The notes beneath the pieces were generated by a model, which worked only from the letters and a program-made list of their open reading frames with translations, was not told where the DNA came from and did not search any database. A DNA stretch of 37,956 bases from CAYUNE01 sp964446115 (lineage in GTDB: Bacteria; Desulfobacterota; Desulfobulbia; Desulfobulbales; Desulfobulbaceae). Position numbers and translations under genes: made by a program. This document shows, piece after piece, positions 1 through 10,320 of the stretch (the stretch's first letter is position 1; each line of letters begins with the position of its first letter). The DNA is taken from NCBI GenBank assembly GCA_964446115.1, contig CAYUNE010000029.1, positions 1-37,956 of the forward strand, written 5' to 3'.

Positions 1-82
1 ATCTTAAGCCTCAATCACCGACAAGACTTACGCCTGAACCGGGATCGGACTCTCTCTTTTACTACTAATTACTACTTCTTTG

Positions 83-118
83 GCCCGCTCGTTTGCTGTT
101 TAGTTTTCAATGATCAAA
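83..118 (-). promoter_or_regulatory. boxA-like rRNA leader sequence
   Basis: On the minus strand this stretch contains TGATCATTGAAAACTAAACA, resembling the 'CTTTGAAAACTGAA' leader and spacer sequences around bacterial rRNA genes that bind the Nus antitermination complex. It lies about 80 bases downstream of the leftward promoter at 198-226. Sequence from here to position 1 has no open frame of note on the minus strand and is probably rRNA leader. The rRNA gene itself is not in the window. Confidence 0.45.
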
Positions 119-197
119 TCAACTCCCTCAAGACCGTAAAAAGTCGTTTGCCACCATACGGTAGCGGGGAGGTTTGTTCCAGGAGGAACAAGTCTGT

Positions 198-226
198 ATG
201 TTACCCGCATCGCCTTTTCTTGTCAA
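198..226 (-). promoter_or_regulatory. strong leftward sigma70-type promoter, probably of an rRNA operon
   Basis: Read on the minus strand, TTGACA (226-221) and TAACAT (203-198) are separated by exactly 17 bases, which is close to the sigma70 consensus. A 7-bp hairpin (TTGTTCC/GGAACAA, 174-191) lies at the expected transcription start. About 80 bases further on comes a boxA-like leader. No leftward protein gene starts before the window edge, so a stable-RNA operon beyond position 1 is the best explanation. That identity is inferred, not seen. Confidence 0.6.
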
Positions 227-374
227 CCTATAATCGAGGCTCTTTCCGCCTTGCATCCTGCTGCGCATGGCGCTTGGCATCAGGCAACGAGGCGGGAGAT
301 TACATGAATCACCAGGAGATGTCAAACTGTTTCTCGTAAAAAAATTCAACCACCTCTCTTTTTATGAAAACACC

Positions 375-403
375 TTGATTTTTAAATCTTTTTTCATTTT
401 TAT
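375..403 (+). promoter_or_regulatory. candidate selA promoter
   Basis: TTGATT at 375-380 and TTTTAT at 398-403 have 17-base spacing inside an AT-rich stretch, 70 bases before the chosen selA start. Both hexamers are only moderate matches. An inverted repeat (405-410 with 416-421) follows at once and could be an operator or a leader hairpin. Confidence 0.3.
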
Positions 404-472
404 GGAACAACTGCGTTGTTCGTAACCCAACTTGTCGATCCATTATTCAGCTTCCTTTTTCGGATTATTTCC

Positions 473-1921
473 ATGGTATCCTCAACAAATGACAATGAAA
501 CAGCCGCCCGGCAAGCGCTGTTGCGTTCCATTCCCAAGGTGGACGAGTGCCTGGATCTGTTAACGGATGATGACCACTCTTCGTCCACTATTCCCAGATC
601 ACTGATCCTGCAAGCCATACGCGAGGTTCTCGATGAAACCAGGAAAAAAATCCTTACCGGCGGCCACGGGATACAATCAGGTGATCTGGCTCCGGACACT
701 CTGGTTCGGACCATGCGTCAACGAATTGCAACTCTTCAGCGACCTCAGTTCAGGAGGGTGATCAATGGTACCGGAGTCATTATTCATACCAACCTGGGCC
801 GCTCTCTTCTTCCGGAACAGACCATGCAGACCCTGATAGACGCCGGCTGCCGTTATTCAAATCTGGAATATAATCTCCAGACCGGTACCCGGGGAAGCCG
901 CTACAGCCTGGTGGAAAAACTGCTTTGCCGTCTCACCGGAGCCGAAGCCGCCCTGGTGGTCAACAACAATGCCGCTGCCGTTCTCATCGTTCTTGAAACC
1001 CTGGCCAAAGGCCGCGAGGTAATTGTTTCCCGCGGCCAGCTTGTGGAAATCGGCGGTTCCTTTCGCATTCCCGATGTCATGGAACGAAGCGGTGCCCGCC
1101 TCAGAGAGGTTGGCGCAACCAACAGAACCCATCTACATGACTATGAAGATGGTATCAACGAAGAAACCGCCCTGCTGATGAAGGTACATAACAGCAATTA
1201 CCGCATCATCGGCTTTACCAAAGAAGTATCCATGGAAGAGCTGGTGTCCCTGGGACACAGATACGGGCTGCCTGTGGTGGAGGATCTGGGAAGCGGTTGT
1301 TTCGTTGACTTAAGCCGCTTCGGACTCATGAAAGAACCAACGGTGCAGGAAGTGGTGAAAGCGGGCGTCGATGTCGTCACCTTCAGCGGTGACAAGCTGC
1401 TGGGCGGGCCCCAGGCCGGTATTATTCTCGGCCGCCGGGAGATTGTCGAACAAATCAAAAAAAACCCCCTCAACCGTGCCTTGCGGATCGACAAGTTCAC
1501 TCTCTCGGGGCTTGAATCAGTGCTCCGGTTTTACCAGGATGAGGAAGAAGCCGTCCGGACCATTCCCACCCTGGCGATGATTGCCCTTACGCCGGAACGG
1601 ATCCACAGCAAGGCGCAGTCCCTGGCCCGGCAACTGCGCAAAGACCTGTCCGATATCTGTCGTATCCGGGTGGAAAAAACCGTTTCCCGGGTGGGAGGCG
1701 GCGCCATGCCTGAGCAGAACCTTCCAAGCCATGCCGTCGGTGTCAAGCCGTACGGGTGCACCGTCAATCAACTTGAAAGGAAACTCAGAGACCTTGACAC
1801 ACCCATCATCGGCCGCATCGAGGATGAATCCCTTCTCCTTGATATGCGCACGGTGAGTGAAGACGAGATAACGCTGATTGCCGATTCCCTTGCCCGTATC
1901 CTCCGTGAAACAACCAACTGA
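473..1921 (+). CDS. selA: L-seryl-tRNA(Sec) selenium transferase (selenocysteine synthase)
   Basis: SelA is a cytoplasmic PLP enzyme that converts seryl-tRNA(Sec) to selenocysteinyl-tRNA(Sec) using selenophosphate. From the ATG at 473 the product is 482 residues, close to the usual family length. The N-terminus reads LRSIPKVDECL, as in SelA proteins. The fold-type I core has INGTGVIIHTNLGRS near the start, and SGDKLLGGPQAG carries the PLP-binding lysine at about residue 308. The frame is open further upstream from a TTG at 416, but those residues do not resemble the family, so 473 is preferred even though its ribosome site is weak. selB, selD and the Sec tRNA are not in the window. The gene implies the organism makes selenoproteins. 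It lies 5 bases before the next gene and is probably cotranscribed with it. Confidence 0.95.
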   Translation: MVSSTNDNETAARQALLRSIPKVDECLDLLTDDDHSSSTIPRSLILQAIREVLDETRKKILTGGHGIQSGDLAPDTLVRTMRQRIATLQRPQFRRVINGTGVIIHTNLGRSLLPEQTMQTLIDAGCRYSNLEYNLQTGTRGSRYSLVEKLLCRLTGAEAALVVNNNAAAVLIVLETLAKGREVIVSRGQLVEIGGSFRIPDVMERSGARLREVGATNRTHLHDYEDGINEETALLMKVHNSNYRIIGFTKEVSMEELVSLGHRYGLPVVEDLGSGCFVDLSRFGLMKEPTVQEVVKAGVDVVTFSGDKLLGGPQAGIILGRREIVEQIKKNPLNRALRIDKFTLSGLESVLRFYQDEEEAVRTIPTLAMIALTPERIHSKAQSLARQLRKDLSDICRIRVEKTVSRVGGGAMPEQNLPSHAVGVKPYGCTVNQLERKLRDLDTPIIGRIEDESLLLDMRTVSEDEITLIADSLARILRETTN

Positions 1922-1926
1922 GAGGC

Positions 1927-4218
1927 ATGTCACAATTTACCTCCATTCCACCGGTTACCCGCCCCATCAGCCTCGAATCCCGCGACTTCTCAGCCCTGGC
2001 GACGGAACTAGCCGTTATTACAAGAGATCTGCTCTCCATGCCGGTTACTATGCACTTCTGGAGTCTGGACACTCTCAGCGGCCTCAGCCATGGCACCCTT
2101 ACCCCTTCCATGGAAAAATCCCTGGCCGGCAACCTGCGGGAAATTTCCAAGCACAACAAACTCACCCGGCACGGCACCTTTCTCTCCTTTCCCCTGATAA
2201 TCAGTGACCGGGTCCGCGCCGTGGGGTTTGTGGACACCGGCGGTAATGAACTGTTTGATAAAATGTCAAACGACTGGCTCCCTGAATTTCAACGCCGGTT
2301 TCGGCTCCGGGCCCTTGCATGCAAGAAAGGCGTTCTGGATCCTGCCACGGGGTTGTACAACGCCTTTCTCCTCCATGAGAACTGCGACCGTCTCGACAAG
2401 GAGAACGAACCCTTTTCCCTAATCCTCATCGGTCTGCAGCGTCGCCCCCACTCCACTGCAGCCATGGGCCTCCGACAGACCCTTGACGACGCCCGCTACC
2501 TGCAGGGATTGGTGCCGTCGCCCCTGTATCATCTCGGCAACGGTGTATTTGCGCTGATTCATGAATCTCATTTTCCGGAAACCGTGCTGAAGGATTGCCG
2601 TCGGCTGCTTAACCGCCTCAAACGCAGACCCTGCCACCGGGTTCATTTCGGCATCTATCAGGTGATGGAGAAAACCGTTGAAAATAAAGACGATACACCA
2701 TCACCTCCGCGACCTGCCGGGCGGGATCATCTCACCCCGGCCCTGCAACTCCTGGTCGCCGCCGCCGAACGTGGACCCTACGGCATCTGCAGCGGCGGCA
2801 GCGGCGAAGGGCCCGCCCCCGAGCCCTTCCCTCTTCCACCGCCTGCCACGCTCCAGACCTTGCGACGGCAATGGCTGGGGGTCCGTCGCTTCGCCCTTGT
2901 TCTCATCCGCTGCGATCATACCCCTGCAAAGGGCTTTTGCCTGGGCGACCGGCTGCGCCCTCTGGTGGACAACGATATCTATCTCCTACCCGTGGACGAC
3001 GGGGAGGCATGCCTCCTGCTCACAGACGCGGATGCGAAAACAGCCCGTAAACAAGCTCAACACCTGATGGCATCCCTGAAAGAGGTAGCAGATATTCCCA
3101 GTGTCTCCATGGGAATAAGCGTTTTTCCCCTGCTCGATGAATCAAAAACAGCAACTCTGAGAAACTGTGCCAAAGCGCTCCGCCACGGTGAATTTACCGG
3201 CCCGGGATCCATCACCATCTTCGACAGTGTCAGCCTGAATATCAGCGGCGACTATTACTTTGACCAGGGGAACCTGCGGCAGGCGGTGCTTGAATACCGG
3301 AAGGGATTGCGCCTTGACCCCCGGGACATCAATCTGATGAACAGCCTGGGCGTTGCCTATGCTGAAATGAACCGCCACCGGGAAGCTGCAGCCATGTTTG
3401 AACAGGTGGTCACTGGTGAGCCCAACGACTTCATGGCCCTTGTCAACCTCGGTCACAGCTACCGGATGCAGGGAGAGGCGGACAAGGCCCTCGGCGCCTA
3501 TGAACAGGCGGTTGAAAAACACAACCCGGCCGATGCCGCGGGTGCCGCCCCATACCGGGACCTGCTTATCCAGCTGGCCTGGCTCTATACCCGGCGGGGC
3601 CGATACCGGGACGCCCTTTCCCTCGTTTCCTCATCCGCCGGGGCCCGGCAAGCCGATGAGTTCATCATTCATCGTATCTTCGGCGAGGCATTGATGCACA
3701 CGGGAGAAGACAAAAAGGCCATGCGTTCCCTGCAGCAGGCGCTCCGTCATTCACCCCGGGACGGCGACTGCCTAAGCATGCTCGGCCTTGTGTATCAGCG
3801 CAGCGGTCAGGGAGACGATATCGCCCTCAGTCTCTGTTCCCAGGCAGTGGCCATGGACGGAAACAACTGGCTCTATCGACAGCGGTTGGGCCGGGTCCTG
3901 TTCAACCTGGGAAAGCTCGATGAGGCGCGTCACCAGGCCCGGAAAAGTCTGCTGCTGAAAAAATCCAACCCGCCGGCCACCCTGCTGATGGGAGAAATTT
4001 ACGAAAAAAACGGGCTGCGCCACCGGGCCCGCATCATGTATCAAAGACTGCTCAGAGACAAAAACATATCGGACGACCTGCTCGACACGGCAAGAAAGAG
4101 ACTGGAGGCTCTTGGGGGCAACAAAACAACCGCAGGCCGAAAAGGGAAGACACCGGGATCCCTGAACGGAGAAAAACAAGGAGAGAACAATGAGCACACC
4201 AAGCAGACGAAAGGCTGA
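1927..4218 (+). CDS. large protein with degenerate GGDEF-like domains and C-terminal TPRs
   Basis: The product has 763 residues and no signal peptide or membrane segment, so it is probably cytoplasmic. Residues 1-130 look like a GAF-type region. Around residue 140, DPATGLYNAFLLHENCDRL resembles the start of a GGDEF domain, and a second similar alpha/beta segment lies near 315-430, ending in VSMGISVFP. No GGDEF or GGEEF signature loop is visible in either, so diguanylate cyclase activity is unlikely. From about residue 437 (GDYYFDQGNLRQAVLEYRKG) to about 735 there are roughly seven to eight TPR units, then a basic tail. ATG at 1927 follows GAGAGG closely. The gene is 5 bases after selA, and its 3' end overlaps the LOG gene by 29 bases. 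The role is unknown; a protein-binding scaffold or sensor is the likeliest reading. Confidence 0.8.
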   Translation: MSQFTSIPPVTRPISLESRDFSALATELAVITRDLLSMPVTMHFWSLDTLSGLSHGTLTPSMEKSLAGNLREISKHNKLTRHGTFLSFPLIISDRVRAVGFVDTGGNELFDKMSNDWLPEFQRRFRLRALACKKGVLDPATGLYNAFLLHENCDRLDKENEPFSLILIGLQRRPHSTAAMGLRQTLDDARYLQGLVPSPLYHLGNGVFALIHESHFPETVLKDCRRLLNRLKRRPCHRVHFGIYQVMEKTVENKDDTPSPPRPAGRDHLTPALQLLVAAAERGPYGICSGGSGEGPAPEPFPLPPPATLQTLRRQWLGVRRFALVLIRCDHTPAKGFCLGDRLRPLVDNDIYLLPVDDGEACLLLTDADAKTARKQAQHLMASLKEVADIPSVSMGISVFPLLDESKTATLRNCAKALRHGEFTGPGSITIFDSVSLNISGDYYFDQGNLRQAVLEYRKGLRLDPRDINLMNSLGVAYAEMNRHREAAAMFEQVVTGEPNDFMALVNLGHSYRMQGEADKALGAYEQAVEKHNPADAAGAAPYRDLLIQLAWLYTRRGRYRDALSLVSSSAGARQADEFIIHRIFGEALMHTGEDKKAMRSLQQALRHSPRDGDCLSMLGLVYQRSGQGDDIALSLCSQAVAMDGNNWLYRQRLGRVLFNLGKLDEARHQARKSLLLKKSNPPATLLMGEIYEKNGLRHRARIMYQRLLRDKNISDDLLDTARKRLEALGGNKTTAGRKGKTPGSLNGEKQGENNEHTKQTKG

Positions 4219-4873
4219 TGAACGTTATCAATACTGCCTGGACAACTCCCATATTGAAGATTCCTGGCGCATGTTTCGGATCATGTCCGAATTTGTTGAA
4301 GGTTTCGACACCTTATCGAGTATCAAGCATCCCGGCGTCACCATTTACGGATCGGCCCGTACCCCGGAAGATCATCCGGATTATCGGCTCACCAGAAAAA
4401 TCGCCGCCCGGCTGGCCGAACTGGGCTACGCCATCATTACCGGCGGCGGACCAGGCATCATGGAAGCGGCCAATCGCGGCGCCGCCGATGCCGGAGGTAT
4501 TTCCATCGGCCTCAACATTACCCTTCCCCACGAACAGGAACCCAACCCCTACTCCAACCTTCCCCTAGATTTCCGTTATTTTTTCGTCCGCAAGGTCATG
4601 TTCATGAAGTACTCCATGGCCTTTATCTGCATGCCCGGCGGCTTCGGATCAATGGATGAACTCTTCGAGGCCCTGACCCTGATTCAGACGCGCAAGATCC
4701 GCCCCTTTCCCATCATTCTGGTGGGTACGGAATACTGGGGAGGGCTGGTTGACTGGGTCAAAGAACGCATGGTGGGAACAGGCAAAATCGATGAATCCGA
4801 TCTTTTGCTCTTCGATGTTTTCGACGAGGTTGAGGATGTGATTAACTTTATCCGCAAGACTGTGATATTATAA
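4190..4873 (+). CDS. LOG-family Rossmann-fold protein (TIGR00730-like)
   Basis: The product has 227 residues. It carries both LOG signatures: GGGPGIMEAANRGA near residue 86 and PGGFGSMDELFEAL near 149, the latter matching PGGxGTxxE with Ser for Thr and the glutamate kept. Characterised members hydrolyse nucleoside 5'-monophosphates to free base and ribose 5-phosphate (cytokinin-activating type), or are related to lysine decarboxylase-like and nucleotide-processing proteins. In anaerobic bacteria the substrate is usually unknown and may be purine nucleotide salvage. The start ATG (4190) follows AAGGAGAGAAC and lies inside the end of the upstream TPR gene, a 29-base overlap that suggests translational coupling. 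N-terminal residues 1-45 are charged and helical. Confidence 0.88.
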   Translation: MSTPSRRKADERYQYCLDNSHIEDSWRMFRIMSEFVEGFDTLSSIKHPGVTIYGSARTPEDHPDYRLTRKIAARLAELGYAIITGGGPGIMEAANRGAADAGGISIGLNITLPHEQEPNPYSNLPLDFRYFFVRKVMFMKYSMAFICMPGGFGSMDELFEALTLIQTRKIRPFPIILVGTEYWGGLVDWVKERMVGTGKIDESDLLLFDVFDEVEDVINFIRKTVIL

Positions 4874-4976
4874 TATGGATACACCTCCAGACCTGAATAA
4901 CCGGAGGCAAGTGGTCATGCTTTCGGCCGCCTCGGTCTGATTGCCCATCACCTTACAAAGCGCAGGAGAAGATATC

Positions 4977-6059
4977 ATGGCGCGGATAGATGCATTTTTC
5001 AAGTTAATGAATGATGAAGGGGCCTCCGACCTCCACATGATTTCCGGACAGCAGCCGGTGCTGCGCATCCGGGGTGATATGGAACGGGTCAAGTACAAGG
5101 TCTTTGAAAACGAAGAGCTGAAAAAAATGCTCTATGAGATCTGTCCCGAAGACAAGATCAAGATATACGAGGAAACCGGAGACGTTGATTTCGGTTATGA
5201 AATTACCGGCCTGGCCAGATACCGGGCCAACTTTTTCCGCCAGAAAAACGGCATCGGCGCCGTCTTTCGTGAAATTCCCAGCGATATCCTCACCTGTGAA
5301 CAGCTGGGTCTGCCAAAGGTGATCAGCAAGCTGGCCCTCCTGCCCAAGGGGCTGGTGCTGGTTACAGGTCCCACCGGCAGCGGCAAGTCCACCACTCTGG
5401 CGGCAATCGTCGATGAGGCCAACAGAAAACGCAAGGACCACATTCTCACCATCGAAGATCCCATCGAATTCGTCCATCGCAGCCAGCGCTGCATCGTCAA
5501 TCATCGGGAGGTGGGCACCCATACCCGCAGTTTTTCCTCTGCCCTGCGAGGCGCTTTGCGCGAAGATCCCGATATTATCCTGGTGGGGGAAATGCGGGAC
5601 CTGGAGACCTTCACCCTGGCTATGGAAGCGGCCATGACCGGCCACCTGGTCTTCGGCACGGTCCATACCTTGAATGCCATGAAAACCGTTGACCGCGTCG
5701 TTGAGATCTTTCCTGCGGACCAGCAGGCGCAGGTGCGTTCCACCCTGGCCGATGCCCTGCGCGCCGTGGTTTCCCAAACCCTCTTTAAACGAATAGATAT
5801 CAAGGGGCGGGTGGCGGCCCTGGAAATTCTGATCTGCACACCGGCGGTGCGCAACCTCATCCGCGAGGGCAAGACCTATCAGATCCCGTCGGCCATGCAG
5901 ACCGGAAAAAAATACGGCATGCAGACCCTGGACGATGCCATTCTCGAGCTGCTGGAAAAAAAACGTATCAGCCCGGAAGAGGCCTATGTCAACTGCATCG
6001 AAAAGGACAAATTTGCCCAATATCTGAAAAAGCCGCCGGCGGATTTCACCGATGTCTGA
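4977..6059 (+). CDS. pilT: type IV pilus retraction ATPase PilT
   Basis: The product is 360 residues, standard for PilT, the hexameric cytoplasmic motor that depolymerises type IV pili for twitching and DNA uptake. Visible motifs in order are Walker A GPTGSGKST, the Asp box TIEDPIEFVH, Walker B DPDIILVGEMRD, the His box TGHLVFGTVHT, and AVRNLIREGK near the C-terminus, a variant of the AIRNLIRE motif needed for retraction. The ATG at 4977 has AGGAG nine bases upstream; an upstream TTG (4941) has no support. No other pilus gene is adjacent. comEC (18645-21200) is elsewhere in the window, and DNA uptake could use both. A 103-base gap separates it from the LOG gene. The methylmalonyl-CoA mutase remnant begins shortly after its stop codon. 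Confidence 0.95.
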   Translation: MARIDAFFKLMNDEGASDLHMISGQQPVLRIRGDMERVKYKVFENEELKKMLYEICPEDKIKIYEETGDVDFGYEITGLARYRANFFRQKNGIGAVFREIPSDILTCEQLGLPKVISKLALLPKGLVLVTGPTGSGKSTTLAAIVDEANRKRKDHILTIEDPIEFVHRSQRCIVNHREVGTHTRSFSSALRGALREDPDIILVGEMRDLETFTLAMEAAMTGHLVFGTVHTLNAMKTVDRVVEIFPADQQAQVRSTLADALRAVVSQTLFKRIDIKGRVAALEILICTPAVRNLIREGKTYQIPSAMQTGKKYGMQTLDDAILELLEKKRISPEEAYVNCIEKDKFAQYLKKPPADFTDV

Positions 6060-6116
6060 TTCGCGTACAAGACGCGACCACAGGCCGTAAGATAAACTCC
6101 CACGGGCTCCGGATCC

Positions 6117-6213
6117 ACCCTGCGCGCCCGAAAAATCATCTTCTCCGAGACCGGAATTGCCGATATCATTGATCAGCCGGCCGGATCGTATTATATAGAA
6201 GACCTGGCTTCTC
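6117..6213 (+). pseudogene. remnant of a methylmalonyl-CoA mutase gene
   Basis: One frame (open from 6096 to 6275) encodes SETGIADIIDQPAGSYYIED preceded by LRARKIIF. This matches the conserved core of acyl-CoA mutases, which typically read E-[ST]-G-x-A-D-x-x-D-P-x-x-GSYYxExLT with a preceding R-x-x-x-I-I. Only about 30 codons resemble the family, out of more than 500. There is a stop codon upstream in frame (6093) and unrelated sequence after the motif. The usual DP is DQ here. The fragment lies directly before methylmalonyl-CoA epimerase, where a mutase gene commonly stands, so a deletion that joined the pilT side to the epimerase side would explain it. The fragment cannot be functional. Identification rests on the motif alone. 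Confidence 0.65.
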
Positions 6214-6271
6214 CGGTATCGTGCCCTTCTCCGGCACATGCATGGGCAACCGAATATCCATGCCATCTCCG

Positions 6272-6679
6272 ATGATAGACAAAATCGACCATATCGGCAT
6301 TGCCGTCCACTCCATCGAGCAGGCGGAAAAATTTTACCGCGATGTCCTGGGCCTGCAGCCGGAAAAGGGAGAAGAGATCGTTTCCCAGGGTGTAAGGACC
6401 GCCTTTTTCACTGTGGGAGAGGTGCGCATCGAACTGCTTGAGCCCATCAACGACCGGAGCCCCGTGGCCCGTTTTCTGGCAAAACGGGGCGAGGGAATCC
6501 ATCACATCGCCTATGCCACCGATGATATTGAGGCTCAGCTCAAAATCGCCGGAGAGCACGGTTGCCGTCTCATCCATACACAACCGGTGACCGGTGGCGG
6601 CGGCAAAAGCGTCGCCTTTGTCCATCCGGCCGCCTGCTTCGGAGTGCTGACCGAATTCTGCCAAAAACCCAACGGATAA
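6272..6679 (+). CDS. mce: methylmalonyl-CoA epimerase
   Basis: This vicinal-oxygen-chelate metalloenzyme interconverts (2R)- and (2S)-methylmalonyl-CoA, linking propionyl-CoA carboxylase to the mutase. From the ATG at 6272 it has 135 residues, the usual length. It starts IDHIGIAVHSIEQAEKFYRD, whose first His is a metal ligand. A second His-rich motif GEGIHHIAYATDDIEAQL lies near residue 73, and VAFVHPAACFGVLTEF closes the second beta-alpha-beta unit. Upstream in-frame ATGs at 6260 and 6242 and a GTG at 6221 are possible, but none has a clear ribosome site and the family starts near 6272. The first codons overlap the end of the mutase-remnant frame. The carboxyltransferase gene starts 3 bases after the stop, so the genes are cotranscribed. 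Confidence 0.9.
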   Translation: MIDKIDHIGIAVHSIEQAEKFYRDVLGLQPEKGEEIVSQGVRTAFFTVGEVRIELLEPINDRSPVARFLAKRGEGIHHIAYATDDIEAQLKIAGEHGCRLIHTQPVTGGGGKSVAFVHPAACFGVLTEFCQKPNG

Positions 6680-6682
6680 TTC

Positions 6683-8215
<1,533 letters not shown>

Positions 8216-8285
8216 GACCGACAACCCTCAAAAGACGGGTCCGGAAACCTGATCTTAGCTGCGTATAACCGCCTCGATCAAGACC

Positions 8286-10289
8286 ATGTTTGGAAAAATA
8301 CTCATAGCCAACCGGGGAGAAATCGCCTGCCGCATTATTCGGACAGCCCGCAGAATGGGCATCTCCACGGTGGCTGTCTTCTCCGATGCCGACCGTGACG
8401 CCCTGCACGTGCGCCTGGCGGATGAGGCCGTACGGTTGGGGCCGCCGCCTGCATCCGCAAGCTATCTCCGCATCGACAAAATCATCGACGCCTGTCGTCG
8501 TACCGGGGCCGAGGCGGTCCACCCGGGCTATGGCTTTCTGTCGGAAAATATTTCTTTTTGCCGGGAACTGGCCCGGGAGGAGATCATCTTCATTGGCCCA
8601 CACCCCCATGCGCTGGAGGTCATGGGGGACAAAATCGCCTCCAAGCAGGTGGCGCGCAAGGCCGGAGTCAGCACCATCGAGGGTCATGCCGGTGTTATCA
8701 CCGACCAGGATCATGCCGTCCGCATCGCCCGGGAGATCGGCTATCCGGTCATGCTCAAGGCTTGCGCCGGCGGCGGGGGCAAGGGCATGCGGATCGCCGC
8801 TGACGATCAGCAATGCCGCGAGGGTTTCGAGCGGGCCCGGGGTGAAGCGCAGGCCGGTTTCGGCGATGACCGTATTCTCATCGAAAAGTACATCGAAGAT
8901 CCGCGCCATATCGAGATCCAGGTAGTTGCCGACTCGTACGGCAAGACAATCTTTCTGGGTGAACGGGAGTGTTCCATCCAGCGACGCCACCAGAAAATCA
9001 TCGAGGAGGCGCCCTCACCGTTTCTCGACGATGAAACGCGCCGAAAAATGGGGGAGCAGGCCGTGGCCCTGGCCCGGGCCGTAAACTACGTAAGCGCGGG
9101 AACTGTCGAGTTTATCGTTGACAGGGATCGTAATTTCTACTTTCTGGAGATGAATACCCGGCTCCAGGTGGAACATCCGGTCACCGAGATGATCACCGGC
9201 CTGGACCTGGTGGAGTTGATGATCAGGATCGCGGCCGGCGCTTCCTTAGCCCTTTCGCAGGAGCAGGTACGCCTCAACGGCTGGGCCATGGAAACGCGGA
9301 TATATGCTGAGGACCCGCAACGCGACTTCCTTCCCTCCGGCGGCAGATTGAGCGAGTATCAACCTCCCGCCGCCACCCGCAGCGTCCGCATCGACGACGG
9401 AGTCTACGAGGGAGCCGAGGTTCCCATCCACTACGATCCGATGATCGCCAAACTCATCACCCATGGAGCGGACCGCCGGCAGGCAGTGACCCGCATGCGC
9501 GAGGCTCTCAACGAGTATTATATCCGCGGCATCCGCCACAATGTAGATTTTCTCGGCGCCCTGCTGGGCAACAGCCGCTTCCAGGCAGGAGAGATAGACA
9601 CCGGCTTCATCGCCCGGGAGTTTCCCCGGGGATACCATCCCTGCCGGGATGCCGCATCCGACTTCGACACCGCCGTGGTGGTGGCCGCGGTCATCCATCG
9701 CAGCTATATGGACCGGGCCGCCCGCATCAGCGGCCAGCTTGCCGGTCATGAACGCCGCGTCAACGACGACTGGTCGGTATTCACCCGCGGTCGCAGTCAT
9801 ATGGTTGTTGTCCGACCCATGTCCACGGAATGCGGTTTCCAGGTCGAATACAACAGCCGCATCTACACGGTGATCACCGACTGGACTCTGGGACACCCCC
9901 TGCTGCGCGGATCGATCAACAATCGGCCCGTCTGCTTCCAGGTGGAACGCCATGGCCTCTGGTACCGTCTGCACGCCGACGGAACGCGTTTCGATGCCAT
10001 GGTTATGACGCCCCATGCCGCCCGCCTCTACTCCCTCATGCCCTCAAGGGCCGCCATGGCCAGACGCCCGGTTCTCCAGGCACCCATGCCGGGACTGCTG
10101 GTCAAGATCTCCGTTTGCCGGGGCCAGGAGGTGAAGGCCGGCGATGAGCTGGCGGTTATCGAGGCCATGAAGATGGAAAACATCCTGCGGGCCGACCAGG
10201 ATGGTACCGTCGCCGATATCAAAGTCGAACTCGGTGACCGCGTCGAGGTGGATCAGGTCATTCTCGAGTTCACCCGAACAAAATCCTAG
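8286..10289 (+). CDS. acyl-CoA (propionyl-CoA) carboxylase alpha subunit: biotin carboxylase plus biotin carrier
   Basis: The product is 667 residues with the full alpha-subunit layout. Residues 1-450 are biotin carboxylase: KILIANRGEIACRIIRTARR at the start, the glycine-rich ATP loop KACAGGGGKGMRIA near 158, EKYIEDPRHIEIQV, RECSIQRRHQKIIEEAPS, and EMNTRLQVEHPVTE near 286 with the catalytic Glu and Arg. Residues about 460-590 form a linker or BT-like domain that should dock to the beta subunit. The last 75 residues are a biotinyl domain beginning APMPGLLVKISV, with the biotin-accepting lysine in VIEAMKMEN. It hydrolyses ATP, carboxylates biotin with bicarbonate and hands the carboxyl group to the 6683-8215 product. 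The AAA+ gene begins 31 bases downstream. Confidence 0.94.
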   Translation: MFGKILIANRGEIACRIIRTARRMGISTVAVFSDADRDALHVRLADEAVRLGPPPASASYLRIDKIIDACRRTGAEAVHPGYGFLSENISFCRELAREEIIFIGPHPHALEVMGDKIASKQVARKAGVSTIEGHAGVITDQDHAVRIAREIGYPVMLKACAGGGGKGMRIAADDQQCREGFERARGEAQAGFGDDRILIEKYIEDPRHIEIQVVADSYGKTIFLGERECSIQRRHQKIIEEAPSPFLDDETRRKMGEQAVALARAVNYVSAGTVEFIVDRDRNFYFLEMNTRLQVEHPVTEMITGLDLVELMIRIAAGASLALSQEQVRLNGWAMETRIYAEDPQRDFLPSGGRLSEYQPPAATRSVRIDDGVYEGAEVPIHYDPMIAKLITHGADRRQAVTRMREALNEYYIRGIRHNVDFLGALLGNSRFQAGEIDTGFIAREFPRGYHPCRDAASDFDTAVVVAAVIHRSYMDRAARISGQLAGHERRVNDDWSVFTRGRSHMVVVRPMSTECGFQVEYNSRIYTVITDWTLGHPLLRGSINNRPVCFQVERHGLWYRLHADGTRFDAMVMTPHAARLYSLMPSRAAMARRPVLQAPMPGLLVKISVCRGQEVKAGDELAVIEAMKMENILRADQDGTVADIKVELGDRVEVDQVILEFTRTKS

Positions 10290-10320
10290 ATCATCAACTT
10301 TTCAAGCCAACGACACCACC

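Larger units (their letters stand above)
1..472. other. non-coding region before selA
   Basis: I see no convincing gene in this stretch; the short open frames lack ribosome sites and family resemblance. The left half is the leader and promoter of a leftward transcript. The right half, from about 340, is AT-rich and should hold the selA promoter. A candidate is TTGATT (375-380), a 17-base spacer and TTTTAT (398-403). The hairpin GAACAA-CTGCG-TTGTTC (405-421) covers the expected start point. Confidence 0.5.

Noticed and set aside
5004..6266. 420-codon minus-strand open frame opposite pilT
   Set aside because: No ribosome site or motif; pilT covers the same bases with all family motifs.
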